Positions 26,477-34,928 of a stretch of 64,000 nt of DNA are shown piece by piece. The position numbers and the translations under genes are program-made. Within the stretch, counting starts at the first letter, position 1. The number at the start of each line of letters is the position of its first letter. The notes below the pieces were generated by a model. It was not told the origin of the DNA and ran no database searches. It was given only the letters and a program-made list of their open reading frames with translations. Where the stretch lies: assembly GCF_003063505.1 (NCBI RefSeq), contig NZ_NERW01000003.1:806001-870000 (forward strand), written 5' to 3'. The stretch is from Limnohabitans sp. T6-20 (lineage in GTDB: Bacteria > Pseudomonadota > Gammaproteobacteria > Burkholderiales > Burkholderiaceae_C).

Positions 26477-27549
26477 TTGAGGCGGTCCGACTTCTGGAAG
26501 GATTTTTGACGCTTGAACATGCCACGGCGGTAAAACGGGAACAGCTGGAACCAGGTGCGCACCTTGAGCCAGCGACCGTACAAGCCCATGGGCTCAAACA
26601 ACACAAAGGCAATCAACACAATGCCGTAGACCGTGCCTTGCAAACCGGTCGCACCGCCAATGGCGGCAGGCAAAAAGTCTTTGCCCATGGCAATCAGCTG
26701 CGGCATGACGATCAAAAAGATCGCGCCCAAAAACGCACCGTGCACCGACCCCAAACCGCCGATCACCACCATCAACAGCAAGTCGATCGACTGGATGATG
26801 TTGAACTGATCGGGCGAGAGGAACTGGATCTTGTGCGCGTACAAAGCGCCGCCAATGCCTGCCAGCGCGGCCGACAAAGCAAACGACAGGGTCTTGTAAC
26901 GGGCCAGGTGGATGCCCATGCTTTGCGCCGAAATTTCAGAATCGCGGATGGCCACAAAGGCCCGGCCTGTGGACGAGCGCAGCAAGTTGAGGATGGCCAG
27001 CGTGGCCCCCACTGCCACCACCAGGCAGAGGAAATAAAACTCTTCGGTGCTGTCCAGCGTCCAGCCCAGCATGGCAGGCGGGTTGACGCTCAAACCGGCG
27101 TTGCCACCGGTCATGTGCTCCCAGCGCGCAATGCCCTCTTCGACGATGAAACCGAAGGACAAAGTGGCCATGCCCAGGTAAATGCCTTTGACGCGCAGCG
27201 CGGGCAGGCCCACGACGACACCGGCGATGGCCGAGAACAGCCCGGCGCACACCAGCGCCAGCAGAAACGGCACCCCGGCATTGACCATCACGGCTTCGGT
27301 GTAGGCGCCCACGCCCAAAAAGGCCGCATGCCCCATGGAGAACAAACCGGTGAAACCGGCCAGCAGCATCAGGCCCAGGCCCACCACGGCGTAGATCAGC
27401 ACAAAGGTCAGTTGGGCCAGCCAGTATTCAGCCACCACCCAGGGGGCGGCGATCAGGAACAGCGCCAGCAAGCTGTACCAAAAGACATGGCCACCATGCT
27501 TGGCCAGCGTGATGTCCTGGTTGTATTGGGTTTTGAAAATGAATCGCAT
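26473..27549 (-). CDS. livM: ABC transporter permease LivM
   Basis: This 358-residue permease has about nine to ten membrane spans. The LivM signatures include VVGLGLMLLAGFTGLFSMGH, the cytoplasmic coupling stretch RSSTGRAFVAIRDSEISAQS and VVIGGLGSVHGAFLGA. It forms the channel with LivH. The C-terminus is basic (RRGMFKRQKSFQKSDRLK). It overlaps livG by four bases and starts nine bases after livH. Confidence 0.92.
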   Translation of the reverse strand: MRFIFKTQYNQDITLAKHGGHVFWYSLLALFLIAAPWVVAEYWLAQLTFVLIYAVVGLGLMLLAGFTGLFSMGHAAFLGVGAYTEAVMVNAGVPFLLALVCAGLFSAIAGVVVGLPALRVKGIYLGMATLSFGFIVEEGIARWEHMTGGNAGLSVNPPAMLGWTLDSTEEFYFLCLVVAVGATLAILNLLRSSTGRAFVAIRDSEISAQSMGIHLARYKTLSFALSAALAGIGGALYAHKIQFLSPDQFNIIQSIDLLLMVVIGGLGSVHGAFLGAIFLIVMPQLIAMGKDFLPAAIGGATGLQGTVYGIVLIAFVLFEPMGLYGRWLKVRTWFQLFPFYRRGMFKRQKSFQKSDRLK

Positions 27550-27558
27550 GCGAGGGCC

Positions 27559-28434
27559 TCAGACTTTCTTGCGCAGTTTTTCGCCGAACAAGCCATTGGG
27601 CTTGAGCACCAGCATGAGCAAGACCACGATGTAAGGCGCGATGTCTTTCACGCCTTCAGGCAAATAAAAGCCCGCGAGCGACTCCACGATGCCGATCACC
27701 AGACCCCCCACGATGGCGCCCGGCAAGCTGCCAAAGCCGCCGACCACCGCTGCGGGGAAAGCTTTCAGGCCAATGAAGCCCATGTTGGCGTGCACAAAGG
27801 TGATGGGCGCTAAAAGCAAACCCGCCACCGCCGCCACACCCGCCGCCAAGCCCCAAACCAGACCGTTGAGGCTTTGCACCGGGATGCCCATGTAATAGGC
27901 CGCCAACTGGTTTTGCGACGAGGCCTGCATGGCGATGCCCAGCTTGCTGTACTTGAACATGGCAAACAAGCCCAGGCACAGCACCGAGGTGAAAGCGATC
28001 ACCACCAGCTGCTCAGCCGCCACCACGAGCCCACCCATCTGCAAGACCTGGCCCGCATACGGTACGGGCATGGTGTGGGTGTCGGTGCCCACGTCGGGGA
28101 TCATGGTGATCAGGCCGCGCAGCACATAGCCCACCCCGATGGTGAGCATGACAATTGAAAAAGCAGGCTGGCCAAGGATGGGGCGAATGACCAAGCGTTC
28201 GAGCAGAACGCCAAACACACCCATGGCCACGATGGCGGCAGGCACCGACACCCAGAACGGAAAACCCAGCCACGTCATGGCAGCCAGGCCCGCGAAGGCG
28301 CCGACCATCATCAGATCGCCCTGGGCAAAGCTCACCGTTTCGGTGGCCTTGTAAATCAGCACGAAACCCAGGGCGATGAGTCCGTAAATACAGCCCTGAG
28401 CCACACCGCTGATCAGCAGTTGCAGCAATTGCAC
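27559..28434 (-). CDS. livH: ABC transporter permease LivH
   Basis: This 291-residue permease opens with QLLISGVAQGCIYGLIALGF and contains YKATETVSFAQGDLMMVGAF, the RAISQN-like coupling stretch (MQASSQNQLAAYYMGI) and VVGGFGSLPGAIVGGLVIGI. The start is a GTG at 28434, preceded by GGAGACAAGC on the minus strand; in-frame codons further upstream lack a ribosome site. It is the first gene of livH-livM-livG-livF-ligase-livK and is divergent from atuA. Confidence 0.92.
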   Translation of the reverse strand: MQLLQLLISGVAQGCIYGLIALGFVLIYKATETVSFAQGDLMMVGAFAGLAAMTWLGFPFWVSVPAAIVAMGVFGVLLERLVIRPILGQPAFSIVMLTIGVGYVLRGLITMIPDVGTDTHTMPVPYAGQVLQMGGLVVAAEQLVVIAFTSVLCLGLFAMFKYSKLGIAMQASSQNQLAAYYMGIPVQSLNGLVWGLAAGVAAVAGLLLAPITFVHANMGFIGLKAFPAAVVGGFGSLPGAIVGGLVIGIVESLAGFYLPEGVKDIAPYIVVLLMLVLKPNGLFGEKLRKKV

Positions 28435-28508
28435 GCTTGTCTCCTTTTTTGTACTTTTGTCGATTTGCCTCTGCTGGATGGTGCTTTTGGTGCACACCCC
28501 TGCATTTG

Positions 28509-28522
28509 CGAACGATCGTGCG
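28509..28522. promoter_or_regulatory. Candidate TetR-type operator between livH and atuA
   Basis: CGAACGATCGTGCG is a 14-bp dyad with six of seven pairs matched around the perfect core ACGATCGT. It sits in the 167-base divergent gap and could control both the transporter/ligase operon and atuA. Acyl-CoA-responsive TetR regulators in betaproteobacteria bind short dyads of this sort. The regulator is not identified here. Confidence 0.4.
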
Positions 28523-28601
28523 ATTGTGTATGTCTTTCACGAGACTGACCCTAGGGGTTGTCCCCCATCCACAGTCACGTGAGCGGCAGCAAGATGAGGG
28601 C

Positions 28602-29993
28602 ATGAAGCAATCCATACGCATCGGCTCAGGCCTCGGTTTTTACGGAGACAACTGGGAGCCCGTGGTGGCCAGCATTGAGCGCGGCGAAGTGCAGTTCATT
28701 GCCAGCGACCATCTGGCCGAACTCACTCTGGCGATCTTGCAAAAAGACAGACAACGAGACCCGAGTCTGGGTTTCGCCCGCGATGTGGTGCCCATGCTTT
28801 TGCGCCTGTGGCCTTTGATGCAGCCGCGTGGTGTGCGCTTTGTTTGCAACGCCGGCGGCTTGAACCCTATGGGCGCAGCCCAGGCCGTGCGCACTGCCTT
28901 GGCCAGTAAGGGATGGCACCCACGGATTGCCGTGGTCTCTGGCGACGACGTGCTGAGCAAGTTACAAGATGCGCAGGCTGACTTTGACCACATGATGAGC
29001 GGCACCGAGGTGAACAGCGTTCGTGATCGTCTGGTCTTTGGCAACGCCTACTTGGGCGCGCAACCGATCGTTGACGCCTTGGACCGAGGGGCCGACATCG
29101 TGATCACTGGGCGTGTGGCCGATGCAGCGCTTTTTTTGGGACCGCTGGTGCATGGCCTGGGCTGGAAGCTGGGCGATGCCAGCACGCCAGAAGACTTCAA
29201 TCGCCTGGCGCAGGGCCTGACGGTGGGACATTTGCTGGAGTGCTCAGGCCAGGGCAGCGGCGGCAATTTTGGCGACCAGGGCCACTGGCAAAGCATCCCG
29301 GATCTGGGCCACATCGGTTACCCCATCGCCGAAGTGTTTGCCGACGGCACGGCCATCATCACCAAAACGCAGGACACTGGCGGGCTGGTGAACTTTGACA
29401 CCGTGCGCCAGCAATTGCTGTACGAGGTGCACAACCCGCACGCGTATTTTTCACCCGACGTGGTGCTCGACATGGGGCAAATTCAGCTGCACGACGAGGG
29501 TCAAAACCGTGTGCATTTGAGCGGTGCACAAGGCAGTGCTCCTTCTAACCAACTCAAAGTGGTGGCTGGCTTCAGGGACGGCTTCAAGGCCGACATCACC
29601 TGGGGCTTTTCATGGCCCGAAGCTTGGGACAAGGTTCAAGCGGCCGAGCGCATCATCCGCGAGCAATTGCGCGAGAGAAAAATCCCTTTCGACGAACTGT
29701 TTGTGGAATACCCCGGCCTGAACTCTGCCCATGGGGCATTGACCCCCTTGCCACCCGCCGCCGAACTCAATGAACGCCATGAAATCTGGGTGCGCATGGT
29801 GCTGCGCACGCCCAGCAAAGCGGCAGCCGATGGCTTTGGTCGGCTTTTTCCATGGATGGCCCTGAGCGGCCCGGCCTACACCTGCGGCTTTCAGGGCCTG
29901 AACAACACCAGCGAACTGCTGGGCATCTGGCCCACGCTCATCGATCGAAATCTTGTCAAAGCGCACGTTGAAATGCTGGAGGTGCAAGCATGA
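28602..29993 (+). CDS. atuA: AtuA family protein (DUF1446)
   Basis: This 463-residue protein starts KQSIRIGSGLGFYGDNWEPV and contains ASDHLAELTLAILQKDRQRD, FVCNAGGLNPMGAAQAVRTA, GADIVITGRVADAALFLGPL and HLLECSGQGSGGNFGDQGHW, the DUF1446/AtuA signatures. AtuA is required for acyclic terpene (citronellol/geraniol) use in Pseudomonas, but its reaction has not been assigned with confidence. As I recall, the AtuA of Pseudomonas and fungal DUF1446 proteins are longer single chains with an extra C-terminal domain; here that domain is probably the next gene, overlapping by ATGA. It is divergent from the liv operon. Confidence 0.85.
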   Translation: MKQSIRIGSGLGFYGDNWEPVVASIERGEVQFIASDHLAELTLAILQKDRQRDPSLGFARDVVPMLLRLWPLMQPRGVRFVCNAGGLNPMGAAQAVRTALASKGWHPRIAVVSGDDVLSKLQDAQADFDHMMSGTEVNSVRDRLVFGNAYLGAQPIVDALDRGADIVITGRVADAALFLGPLVHGLGWKLGDASTPEDFNRLAQGLTVGHLLECSGQGSGGNFGDQGHWQSIPDLGHIGYPIAEVFADGTAIITKTQDTGGLVNFDTVRQQLLYEVHNPHAYFSPDVVLDMGQIQLHDEGQNRVHLSGAQGSAPSNQLKVVAGFRDGFKADITWGFSWPEAWDKVQAAERIIREQLRERKIPFDELFVEYPGLNSAHGALTPLPPAAELNERHEIWVRMVLRTPSKAAADGFGRLFPWMALSGPAYTCGFQGLNNTSELLGIWPTLIDRNLVKAHVEMLEVQA

Positions 29994-30382
29994 ACACCAC
30001 ACTGCGCATACCCCTGGTGAAACTGGCCCACGCCCGCAGCGGCGATAAAGCCGACTGGGTGGACTTTGGCCTGTTCGCCTGGAATGAAACGGGTTACCGC
30101 ATCCTCGCACGCGAGGTGTCTGCTGCCAAAGTGCAAGCGCACTTCGCACCCTGGCTGCCCGGCCATGTCGATATCTGGCCGCTGCCAAATATTCTAGCCA
30201 TCAAGTTGGTGCTGCACGCCGCCTTGCAAGGCGGCGGTGCACGCAACCTTCGCTTGGACAACTTGGGAAAAGCAATGGGTGCAGCCCTGCTGCGCATGGA
30301 AATCAACGTCAGCCCCGAAGAACTCGAGCAGGCACAAAAAAGCCCCCGAAGGGGGTGGTGGCCGGACTTACCCCGGACTTGA
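29990..30382 (+). CDS. AtuA-related small protein (AtuA C-terminal domain as a separate gene)
   Basis: This 130-residue protein has the stretch VKLAHARSGDKADWVDFGLF, the hallmark of the AtuA-associated C-terminal domain, and a central alpha/beta region ending near LRMEINV. It overlaps atuA by ATGA, so the two chains are made together and probably form a complex equivalent to the fused protein. The last 15 or so residues (PRRGWWPDLPRT end) are encoded by the terminator hairpin of the convergent thiolase gene, suggesting the original C-terminus lay before them and has been extended. No catalytic motif is recognised. Confidence 0.8.
   Translation: MNTTLRIPLVKLAHARSGDKADWVDFGLFAWNETGYRILAREVSAAKVQAHFAPWLPGHVDIWPLPNILAIKLVLHAALQGGGARNLRLDNLGKAMGAALLRMEINVSPEELEQAQKSPRRGWWPDLPRT
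30336..30355 (-). terminator. Intrinsic terminator of the PcaF-type thiolase gene
   Basis: Read on the minus strand: CCCCC-TTC-GGGGGC-TTTTTT. It lies 43-62 bases beyond the thiolase stop, inside the 3' end of the convergent small atuA-related gene. A further perfect 7-bp hairpin (CCCCGGA/TCCGGGG, 30371-30389) stands between it and the thiolase. Confidence 0.7.
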
Positions 30383-30397
30383 TCCGGGGTTCATGGT

Positions 30398-31600
30398 TCA
30401 AACGCGCTCGATGATCAACGCAATGCCCTGACCCACGCCAATGCACATGGTGCACAGCGCGTAACGGCCCGCAGTTTGCTGCAAACGGTTGATGGCGGTG
30501 GTGGCCAAACGGGCACCCGATGCACCCAGCGGGTGGCCCAGCGCGATCGCACCGCCCCAGGCGTTGACACGGGCGTCGTCGTCTTTCAGACCCAGCATGC
30601 GCAGCACCGCCAGGCCTTGCGCAGCAAACGCTTCGTTCAACTCGATCACGTCCATGTGGTCAATGGTCAACCCCGTCTGGGCCAGCACCTTGAGCGTGGC
30701 GGGCGCAGGGCCAATGCCCATGACACGCGGGGCCACACCGGCCGTGGCCATGCCCACGATGCGGGCTTTGGGCGTCAGGCCGTTTTTGGCTGCAGTGGCT
30801 TCGTCGGCCAGCAGCAGCGCACAAGCGCCATCGTTCACACCGGAGGCATTGCCTGCGGTCACGGTGCCGTCCGGGCGCACCACGCCTTTGAGTTTGGCCA
30901 ACGCTTCGAGGCTGGTTTCGCGAGGGTGCTCGTCGGTATCGACAATGATCGCATCACCCTTTTTCTGGGGAATGCTCACACCCACAATTTCACGCGCCAA
31001 GTGACCGGCCTTGATGGCGGCCACAGCGCGCAACTGGCTGTTGTAGGCCATCAGGTCTTGTGCTTCGCGCTCGATCTTGTAATCGGTGGCCACGTTTTCG
31101 GCCGTCTCAGGCATCGAATCGACGCCGTATTGGGCTTTCATCAGCTTGTTCACAAAGCGCCAGCCAATCGTCGTGTCGTACACCGCGTTGGCGCGGCTGA
31201 AGGCGCTCTCAGCCTTGGGCATGACAAAGGGGGCGCGGCTCATGCTCTCGACACCGCCAGCAATCATCAAACCCGCTTCACCAGCCTTGATGGCGCGCGC
31301 GGCGGTGCCGATGGCGTCCAGACCCGAACCACACAGGCGGTTGATGGTGGCGCCCGGAACATCAATGGGCAAACCGGCCAGCAAGCTGCTCATGTGGGCC
31401 ACGTTGCGGTTGTCTTCACCAGCCTGGTTGGCGCAGCCATAGAGCACGTCGGTCACCGCCGCCCAGTCCACATTGGGGTTACGGGCCATCAGGGCGCGCA
31501 GGGGCACAGCGCCTAGGTCGTCGGTCCGCACGCTGCTCAAGGCACCGCCGTAACGGCCGAAGGGGGTGCGGATGGCGTCGCAAATGTAGGCTTGATTCAT
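30398..31600 (-). CDS. pcaF: 3-oxoadipyl-CoA/acetyl-CoA C-acyltransferase (PcaF-type thiolase)
   Basis: This 400-residue thiolase has C90 in NRLCGSGLDAIGTA, H356 in GGAIALGHPLGASGA and C386 in CTMCIGVGQG. The N-terminal AIRTPFGRYGGALSSVRTDD is characteristic of 3-oxoadipyl-CoA thiolases (PcaF/PaaJ), which cleave 3-oxoadipyl-CoA to succinyl-CoA and acetyl-CoA at the end of the beta-ketoadipate or phenylacetate route. No other pca genes are nearby, but a paa group lies at 61-64 kb. A broader substrate range, serving the adjacent AtuA/liv cluster, is possible. It ends in an intrinsic terminator. Confidence 0.88.
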   Translation of the reverse strand: MNQAYICDAIRTPFGRYGGALSSVRTDDLGAVPLRALMARNPNVDWAAVTDVLYGCANQAGEDNRNVAHMSSLLAGLPIDVPGATINRLCGSGLDAIGTAARAIKAGEAGLMIAGGVESMSRAPFVMPKAESAFSRANAVYDTTIGWRFVNKLMKAQYGVDSMPETAENVATDYKIEREAQDLMAYNSQLRAVAAIKAGHLAREIVGVSIPQKKGDAIIVDTDEHPRETSLEALAKLKGVVRPDGTVTAGNASGVNDGACALLLADEATAAKNGLTPKARIVGMATAGVAPRVMGIGPAPATLKVLAQTGLTIDHMDVIELNEAFAAQGLAVLRMLGLKDDDARVNAWGGAIALGHPLGASGARLATTAINRLQQTAGRYALCTMCIGVGQGIALIIERV

Positions 31601-31681
31601 GTTTTTAGTCTCCAGATTAAGGTTGCATGCATTTTATTGCATGTTTTGAGTTTGCTTGGGTTCATTCTAGGTGCTGAATCC

Positions 31682-31765
31682 GCAAGGGGTATGTGCGGCG
31701 CTGCCCGGGCTCAGAGGCGCTTCGCTTTGCCACATCGCCCGAGCAGCGCCGCACATACCCCTTGC
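31682..31765. repeat. Large hairpin 1 of a pair with complementary loops
   Basis: Perfect 23-bp inverted arms at 31682-31704 and 31743-31765 (left arm begins GCAAGGGGTATGTGCGG), extended inward by five more pairs after one mismatch (CGGGC/GCCCG). The 26-base loop at 31711-31736 begins TCAGAGGCGCTTCGC and ends GCCACATC. No T-run follows, so it is not a terminator. The 314-base gap between pcaF (start 31600) and the DUF1841 gene (31915) contains nothing else recognisable besides this hairpin and hairpin 2. Confidence 0.8.
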
Positions 31766-31799
31766 TCAGTCTTCGGCTTAATTTGTACTGCACCCATGC

Positions 31800-31879
31800 T
31801 GGTGTGTTGGGCTCAGGGGCTGGGGTGATGTGGCAAAGCGAAGCGCCTCTGAACCCCGGCCCCTGAGCCCAACACACCA
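31800..31879. repeat. Large hairpin 2, loop reverse-complementary to hairpin 1
   Basis: Arms at 31800-31826 and 31853-31879 pair at 26 of 27 positions (left arm begins TGGTGTGTTGGGCTCAGGGG; the mismatch is T opposite G, a wobble in RNA). The 26-base loop at 31827-31852 begins GATGTGGCAAAGCGAAGCG and is the exact reverse complement of the hairpin 1 loop. The stems of the two hairpins differ in sequence. The right arm ends 35 bases before the DUF1841 start. Confidence 0.8.
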
Positions 31880-31914
31880 ACCCACGCAGGGCGACATGAA
31901 GGACAATCCATCCC

Positions 31915-32352
31915 ATGCTGATCCAACCTTCACAAGCCGACGTACGGCGATTTTTTTGTGGTGTTTACGCCAAAGCCAAAACCTCAGCCGCTCTGGAGCC
32001 GATGGAAATGCTCGTCAGCCAATGGATTGACGAGCACCCTGAATACCACGCCGAATTGGCCGATATGGATGCCGCGCTGGCCAGCATGCACAAAGCCGAT
32101 CCCCACAAGGAAAATCCATTCCTGCATTTGTCCATGCACCTGTCCATCAGCGAGCAATGCAGCATCGACCAACCTCGCGGCATTCGCCAAGCGGTCGAGT
32201 TGCTGACACACAAACTGAACTCGCTGCACGACGCCCACCACCAGACCATGGAATGCCTGGGCCGCATGGTCCACGAAAGTCAGCGTGCAGGCCGCATGCC
32301 CGATGGGGCGGCCTACATCGACTGCGTACAGCGCCACGCCACCAAGGACTGA
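31915..32352 (+). CDS. DUF1841 family protein
   Basis: This 145-residue soluble, helical protein contains the DUF1841 core ENPFLHLSMHLSISEQCSID followed by QPRGIRQAVELLTHKLNS and HQTMECLGRMVHESQRAG. Several histidines in HLSMHL..., HDAHHQ and MVHES could bind metal. The family is found mainly in beta- and gammaproteobacteria and has no known function. It is convergent with proS, 33 bases between stops, and lies downstream of the double hairpin. Confidence 0.85.
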   Translation: MLIQPSQADVRRFFCGVYAKAKTSAALEPMEMLVSQWIDEHPEYHAELADMDAALASMHKADPHKENPFLHLSMHLSISEQCSIDQPRGIRQAVELLTHKLNSLHDAHHQTMECLGRMVHESQRAGRMPDGAAYIDCVQRHATKD

Positions 32353-32385
32353 GGCTGCGCAAGGCTCAAAGGGCCGTGAACGCGA

Positions 32386-34131
32386 TCAAAGCGCTGTGCG
32401 GCTCTGGATGTGCGACAGGATGTCGGCGACCGACACCTTGGTCGCTTCGGCATCGCGGCGGTGCTGGTACTCGACCACACCGTCTTTGAGGCCCTTGTCG
32501 CCGATGGTGATGCGGTGCGGCACACCGATCAGCTCCCAGTCCGCAAACATGGCGCCGGGGCGCTCGCTACGGTCGTCCAAAATCACGTCCACACCTGCGG
32601 CCAGCAGACCGTTGTAGATGCGCTCGGCCTCGGCCTTGACGGCTTCGCTGCGGTCCATGCCGATGGGGCAGACCACCACGGTGAAGGGGGCAATCGCGTC
32701 GGGCCAGATGATGCCGCGCTCGTCGTGGTTTTGCTCGATGGCGGCGGCGGGCAGGCGGGTCACGCCGATGCCGTAGCAGCCCATCTCCAGAAACTGCGGC
32801 TTGCCGTTTTCATCGAGGAAAGTGGCGTTCATGGCCTTGGAATATTTCGTGCCCAGGTAGAACACATGGCCGACTTCGATGCCGCGCTCGATCGCCAGCT
32901 CACCTTGGCCGTCGGGCGACTTGTCGCCAGCGACCACGTTGCGGATGTCCGCCACCAGTGCGGGCTCGGGCAGGTCACGGCCCCAGTTGACGCCGGTGAT
33001 GTGGAAGTCTTCTTCGTTTGCACCGCAGATCCAGTCGGCCATCACGGCCACATCGCGGTCGGCCACCAAGTGCACGGGCTTTTGGAGGTTCAGCGGGCCG
33101 AGGTAACCGGGCTTGCAGCCGAAGTGCGCTTCGATTTCGCTCAGTGTGGCGAACCGGAAACCGCCTTCCATGCCGGGCAGCTTGCCGACTTTGACCTCGT
33201 TCATGTCGTGGTCACCGCGCAGCAGCAAGAGCCAAACTTGGGATTTGACGATCTCGCCCTGCTCGTTCAGGGTGTCGGTGGCCAACACCAACGACTTGAC
33301 GGTGGTAGACAGCGGCACGTTCAGCAAGGCGGCCACGTCTTCGCAGGTGCTCTTGCCGGGCGTGGGCGTTTTGCTCAGAGCTTGGGTGGCTGCGCCGCGT
33401 GGCTGGCTGGGTGCCAGGGCCTCGGCTTTTTCGATGTTGGCGGCGTAGCTGCTGGTCGGGCAGTAGACGATGGCGTCTTCGCCGGTGGCGGCAATCACCT
33501 GGAACTCTTCGCTCAGGTCGCCCCCGATGGCGCCGCTGTCGGCGGCCACGGCGCGGTAAGTCAGGCCAAAGCGGTCAAAAATCTTGCGGTAAGCGGCGGC
33601 CATCACCTGGTAGCTAGCCTTGGCGCTGACCATGTCGCGGTCAAAGCTGTAGGCATCTTTCATGATGAATTCACGGCCACGCATCAGGCCAAAACGCGGG
33701 CGGCGCTCGTCGCGGAACTTGGTTTGGATTTGGTAGAAGTTTTTGGGCAGCTGCTTGTAGCTGCGCACTTCCTGGCGCACCACGTCGGTCACGACTTCTT
33801 CGCTGGTCGGTTGGATCACGAAATCGCGGCCGTGGCGGTCCTTGATGCGCAGCAATTCCGGGCCCATCTTGTCAAAGCGGCCGGTCTCTTGCCACAGCTC
33901 GGCGGGCTGCACCACGGGCATGGTCATCTCAATCGCGCCTGCGCGGTTCATCTCTTCACGCACAATGGCCTCGACCTTGCGGATCACGCGCAAACCCATG
34001 GGCATGTAGTTGTAAATGCCTGCGCCCAGCTTCTTGATCATGCCGGCGCGGGTCATCAGCTTATGGCTGACAACTTCCGCGTCCGCTGGGGCTTCTTTGA
34101 GGGTGGAAATGAGGAACTGGGAGGCTTTCAT
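32386..34131 (-). CDS. proS: Proline--tRNA ligase
   Basis: This 581-residue class II synthetase of the bacterial type opens with [20 protein letters not shown] and has motif 2 ([20 protein letters not shown]) and the motif 3 stretch [20 protein letters not shown]. The insertion editing domain lies between (about 230-390, with VKSLVLATD), followed by the anticodon-binding C-terminal domain ([20 protein letters not shown]). It charges tRNA-Pro and hydrolyses mischarged Ala-tRNA-Pro. It is divergent from rppH. Confidence 0.96.
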   Translation of the reverse strand: MKASQFLISTLKEAPADAEVVSHKLMTRAGMIKKLGAGIYNYMPMGLRVIRKVEAIVREEMNRAGAIEMTMPVVQPAELWQETGRFDKMGPELLRIKDRHGRDFVIQPTSEEVVTDVVRQEVRSYKQLPKNFYQIQTKFRDERRPRFGLMRGREFIMKDAYSFDRDMVSAKASYQVMAAAYRKIFDRFGLTYRAVAADSGAIGGDLSEEFQVIAATGEDAIVYCPTSSYAANIEKAEALAPSQPRGAATQALSKTPTPGKSTCEDVAALLNVPLSTTVKSLVLATDTLNEQGEIVKSQVWLLLLRGDHDMNEVKVGKLPGMEGGFRFATLSEIEAHFGCKPGYLGPLNLQKPVHLVADRDVAVMADWICGANEEDFHITGVNWGRDLPEPALVADIRNVVAGDKSPDGQGELAIERGIEVGHVFYLGTKYSKAMNATFLDENGKPQFLEMGCYGIGVTRLPAAAIEQNHDERGIIWPDAIAPFTVVVCPIGMDRSEAVKAEAERIYNGLLAAGVDVILDDRSERPGAMFADWELIGVPHRITIGDKGLKDGVVEYQHRRDAEATKVSVADILSHIQSRTAL

Positions 34132-34230
34132 CGCGGCAGACTATCTTGACAAGGGCATCAGGGAAACATCCAAGAGCGAGCGCTGGTGCGGCGTGCATAA
34201 TGGACACAATTTAAAAATTTGAGGTTGATT

Positions 34231-34848
34231 ATGCTTGACCGTGAAGGCTTTAGGCCGAACGTCGGCATCATTCTGCTCAACCAGAGAAATCAGGTTTTCT
34301 GGGGCAAGCGCATACGCACCCACAGCTGGCAGTTTCCGCAGGGTGGCATTGACCGGGGTGAAAGCCCTGAACAGGCCATGTTCCGTGAACTGCACGAAGA
34401 AGTGGGGCTCCACCCGGAGCATGTGCGCATCGTGGCCCGAACCCGTGACTGGTTGCGCTATGAGGTGCCAGACCGCTTCATCCGAAGGGATGCACGCGGC
34501 TTTTACAAAGGCCAGAAACAGATCTGGTTTCTGCTGCAGATGGTCACGCACGACCACCACTTGAACCTGCGCGCCACCGACCACCCCGAGTTCGACGCCT
34601 GGCGCTGGAACGACTACTGGGTGCCACTGGATGTGGTGGTGGAGTTCAAGCGCGGCGTGTACGAAATGGCGCTGACCGAGTTGGCGCGCTTTCTGCCTCG
34701 CAATGACCGGCAAAACCGTTATTTGCGCGGCGGCTCTCGTGGTCCACGCGAAGGCATGGATGCAGACAACGGCAGCATGGAAATGCAGCCTCCACCGCAC
34801 ATGGAGTTGCCTCCGGGTGCCAGCTTTGATCCCAATCCGCAAGGGTGA
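34231..34848 (+). CDS. rppH: RNA pyrophosphohydrolase RppH (Nudix)
   Basis: This 205-residue protein carries the Nudix box [22 protein letters not shown] (from residue 38) with all conserved acids, plus the RppH-specific [20 protein letters not shown] and the QIWFLLQMV strand. It removes pyrophosphate from 5'-triphosphate mRNA ends and so triggers decay. The ATG at 34231 follows GAGGTT; an in-frame TTG at 34219 is less likely. The C-terminal 40 residues beyond the Nudix fold are polar and proline-rich. It is divergent from proS, the common betaproteobacterial layout. Confidence 0.94.
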   Translation: MLDREGFRPNVGIILLNQRNQVFWGKRIRTHSWQFPQGGIDRGESPEQAMFRELHEEVGLHPEHVRIVARTRDWLRYEVPDRFIRRDARGFYKGQKQIWFLLQMVTHDHHLNLRATDHPEFDAWRWNDYWVPLDVVVEFKRGVYEMALTELARFLPRNDRQNRYLRGGSRGPREGMDADNGSMEMQPPPHMELPPGASFDPNPQG

Positions 34849-34866
34849 TCGAGGCGAGCAGACATT

Positions 34867-34894
34867 AAAAAGCCCACTTCAAGTGGGCTTTTTT
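34867..34894. terminator. Bidirectional intrinsic terminator between rppH and proB
   Basis: AAAAAGCCCACT-TCA-AGTGGGCTTTTTT is a compact 12-pair hairpin with A- and T-tracts. It serves both rppH and the convergent proB. Confidence 0.88.
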
Positions 34895-34928
34895 GCGTGC
34901 CATCGGCGGCAAGCCGTCATGGTTGGTG

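Noticed and set aside
32410..34149. Long open frame opposite proS (579 codons, plus strand)
   Set aside because: Same shadow effect; proS is certain on the other strand and the product has no recognisable motif.
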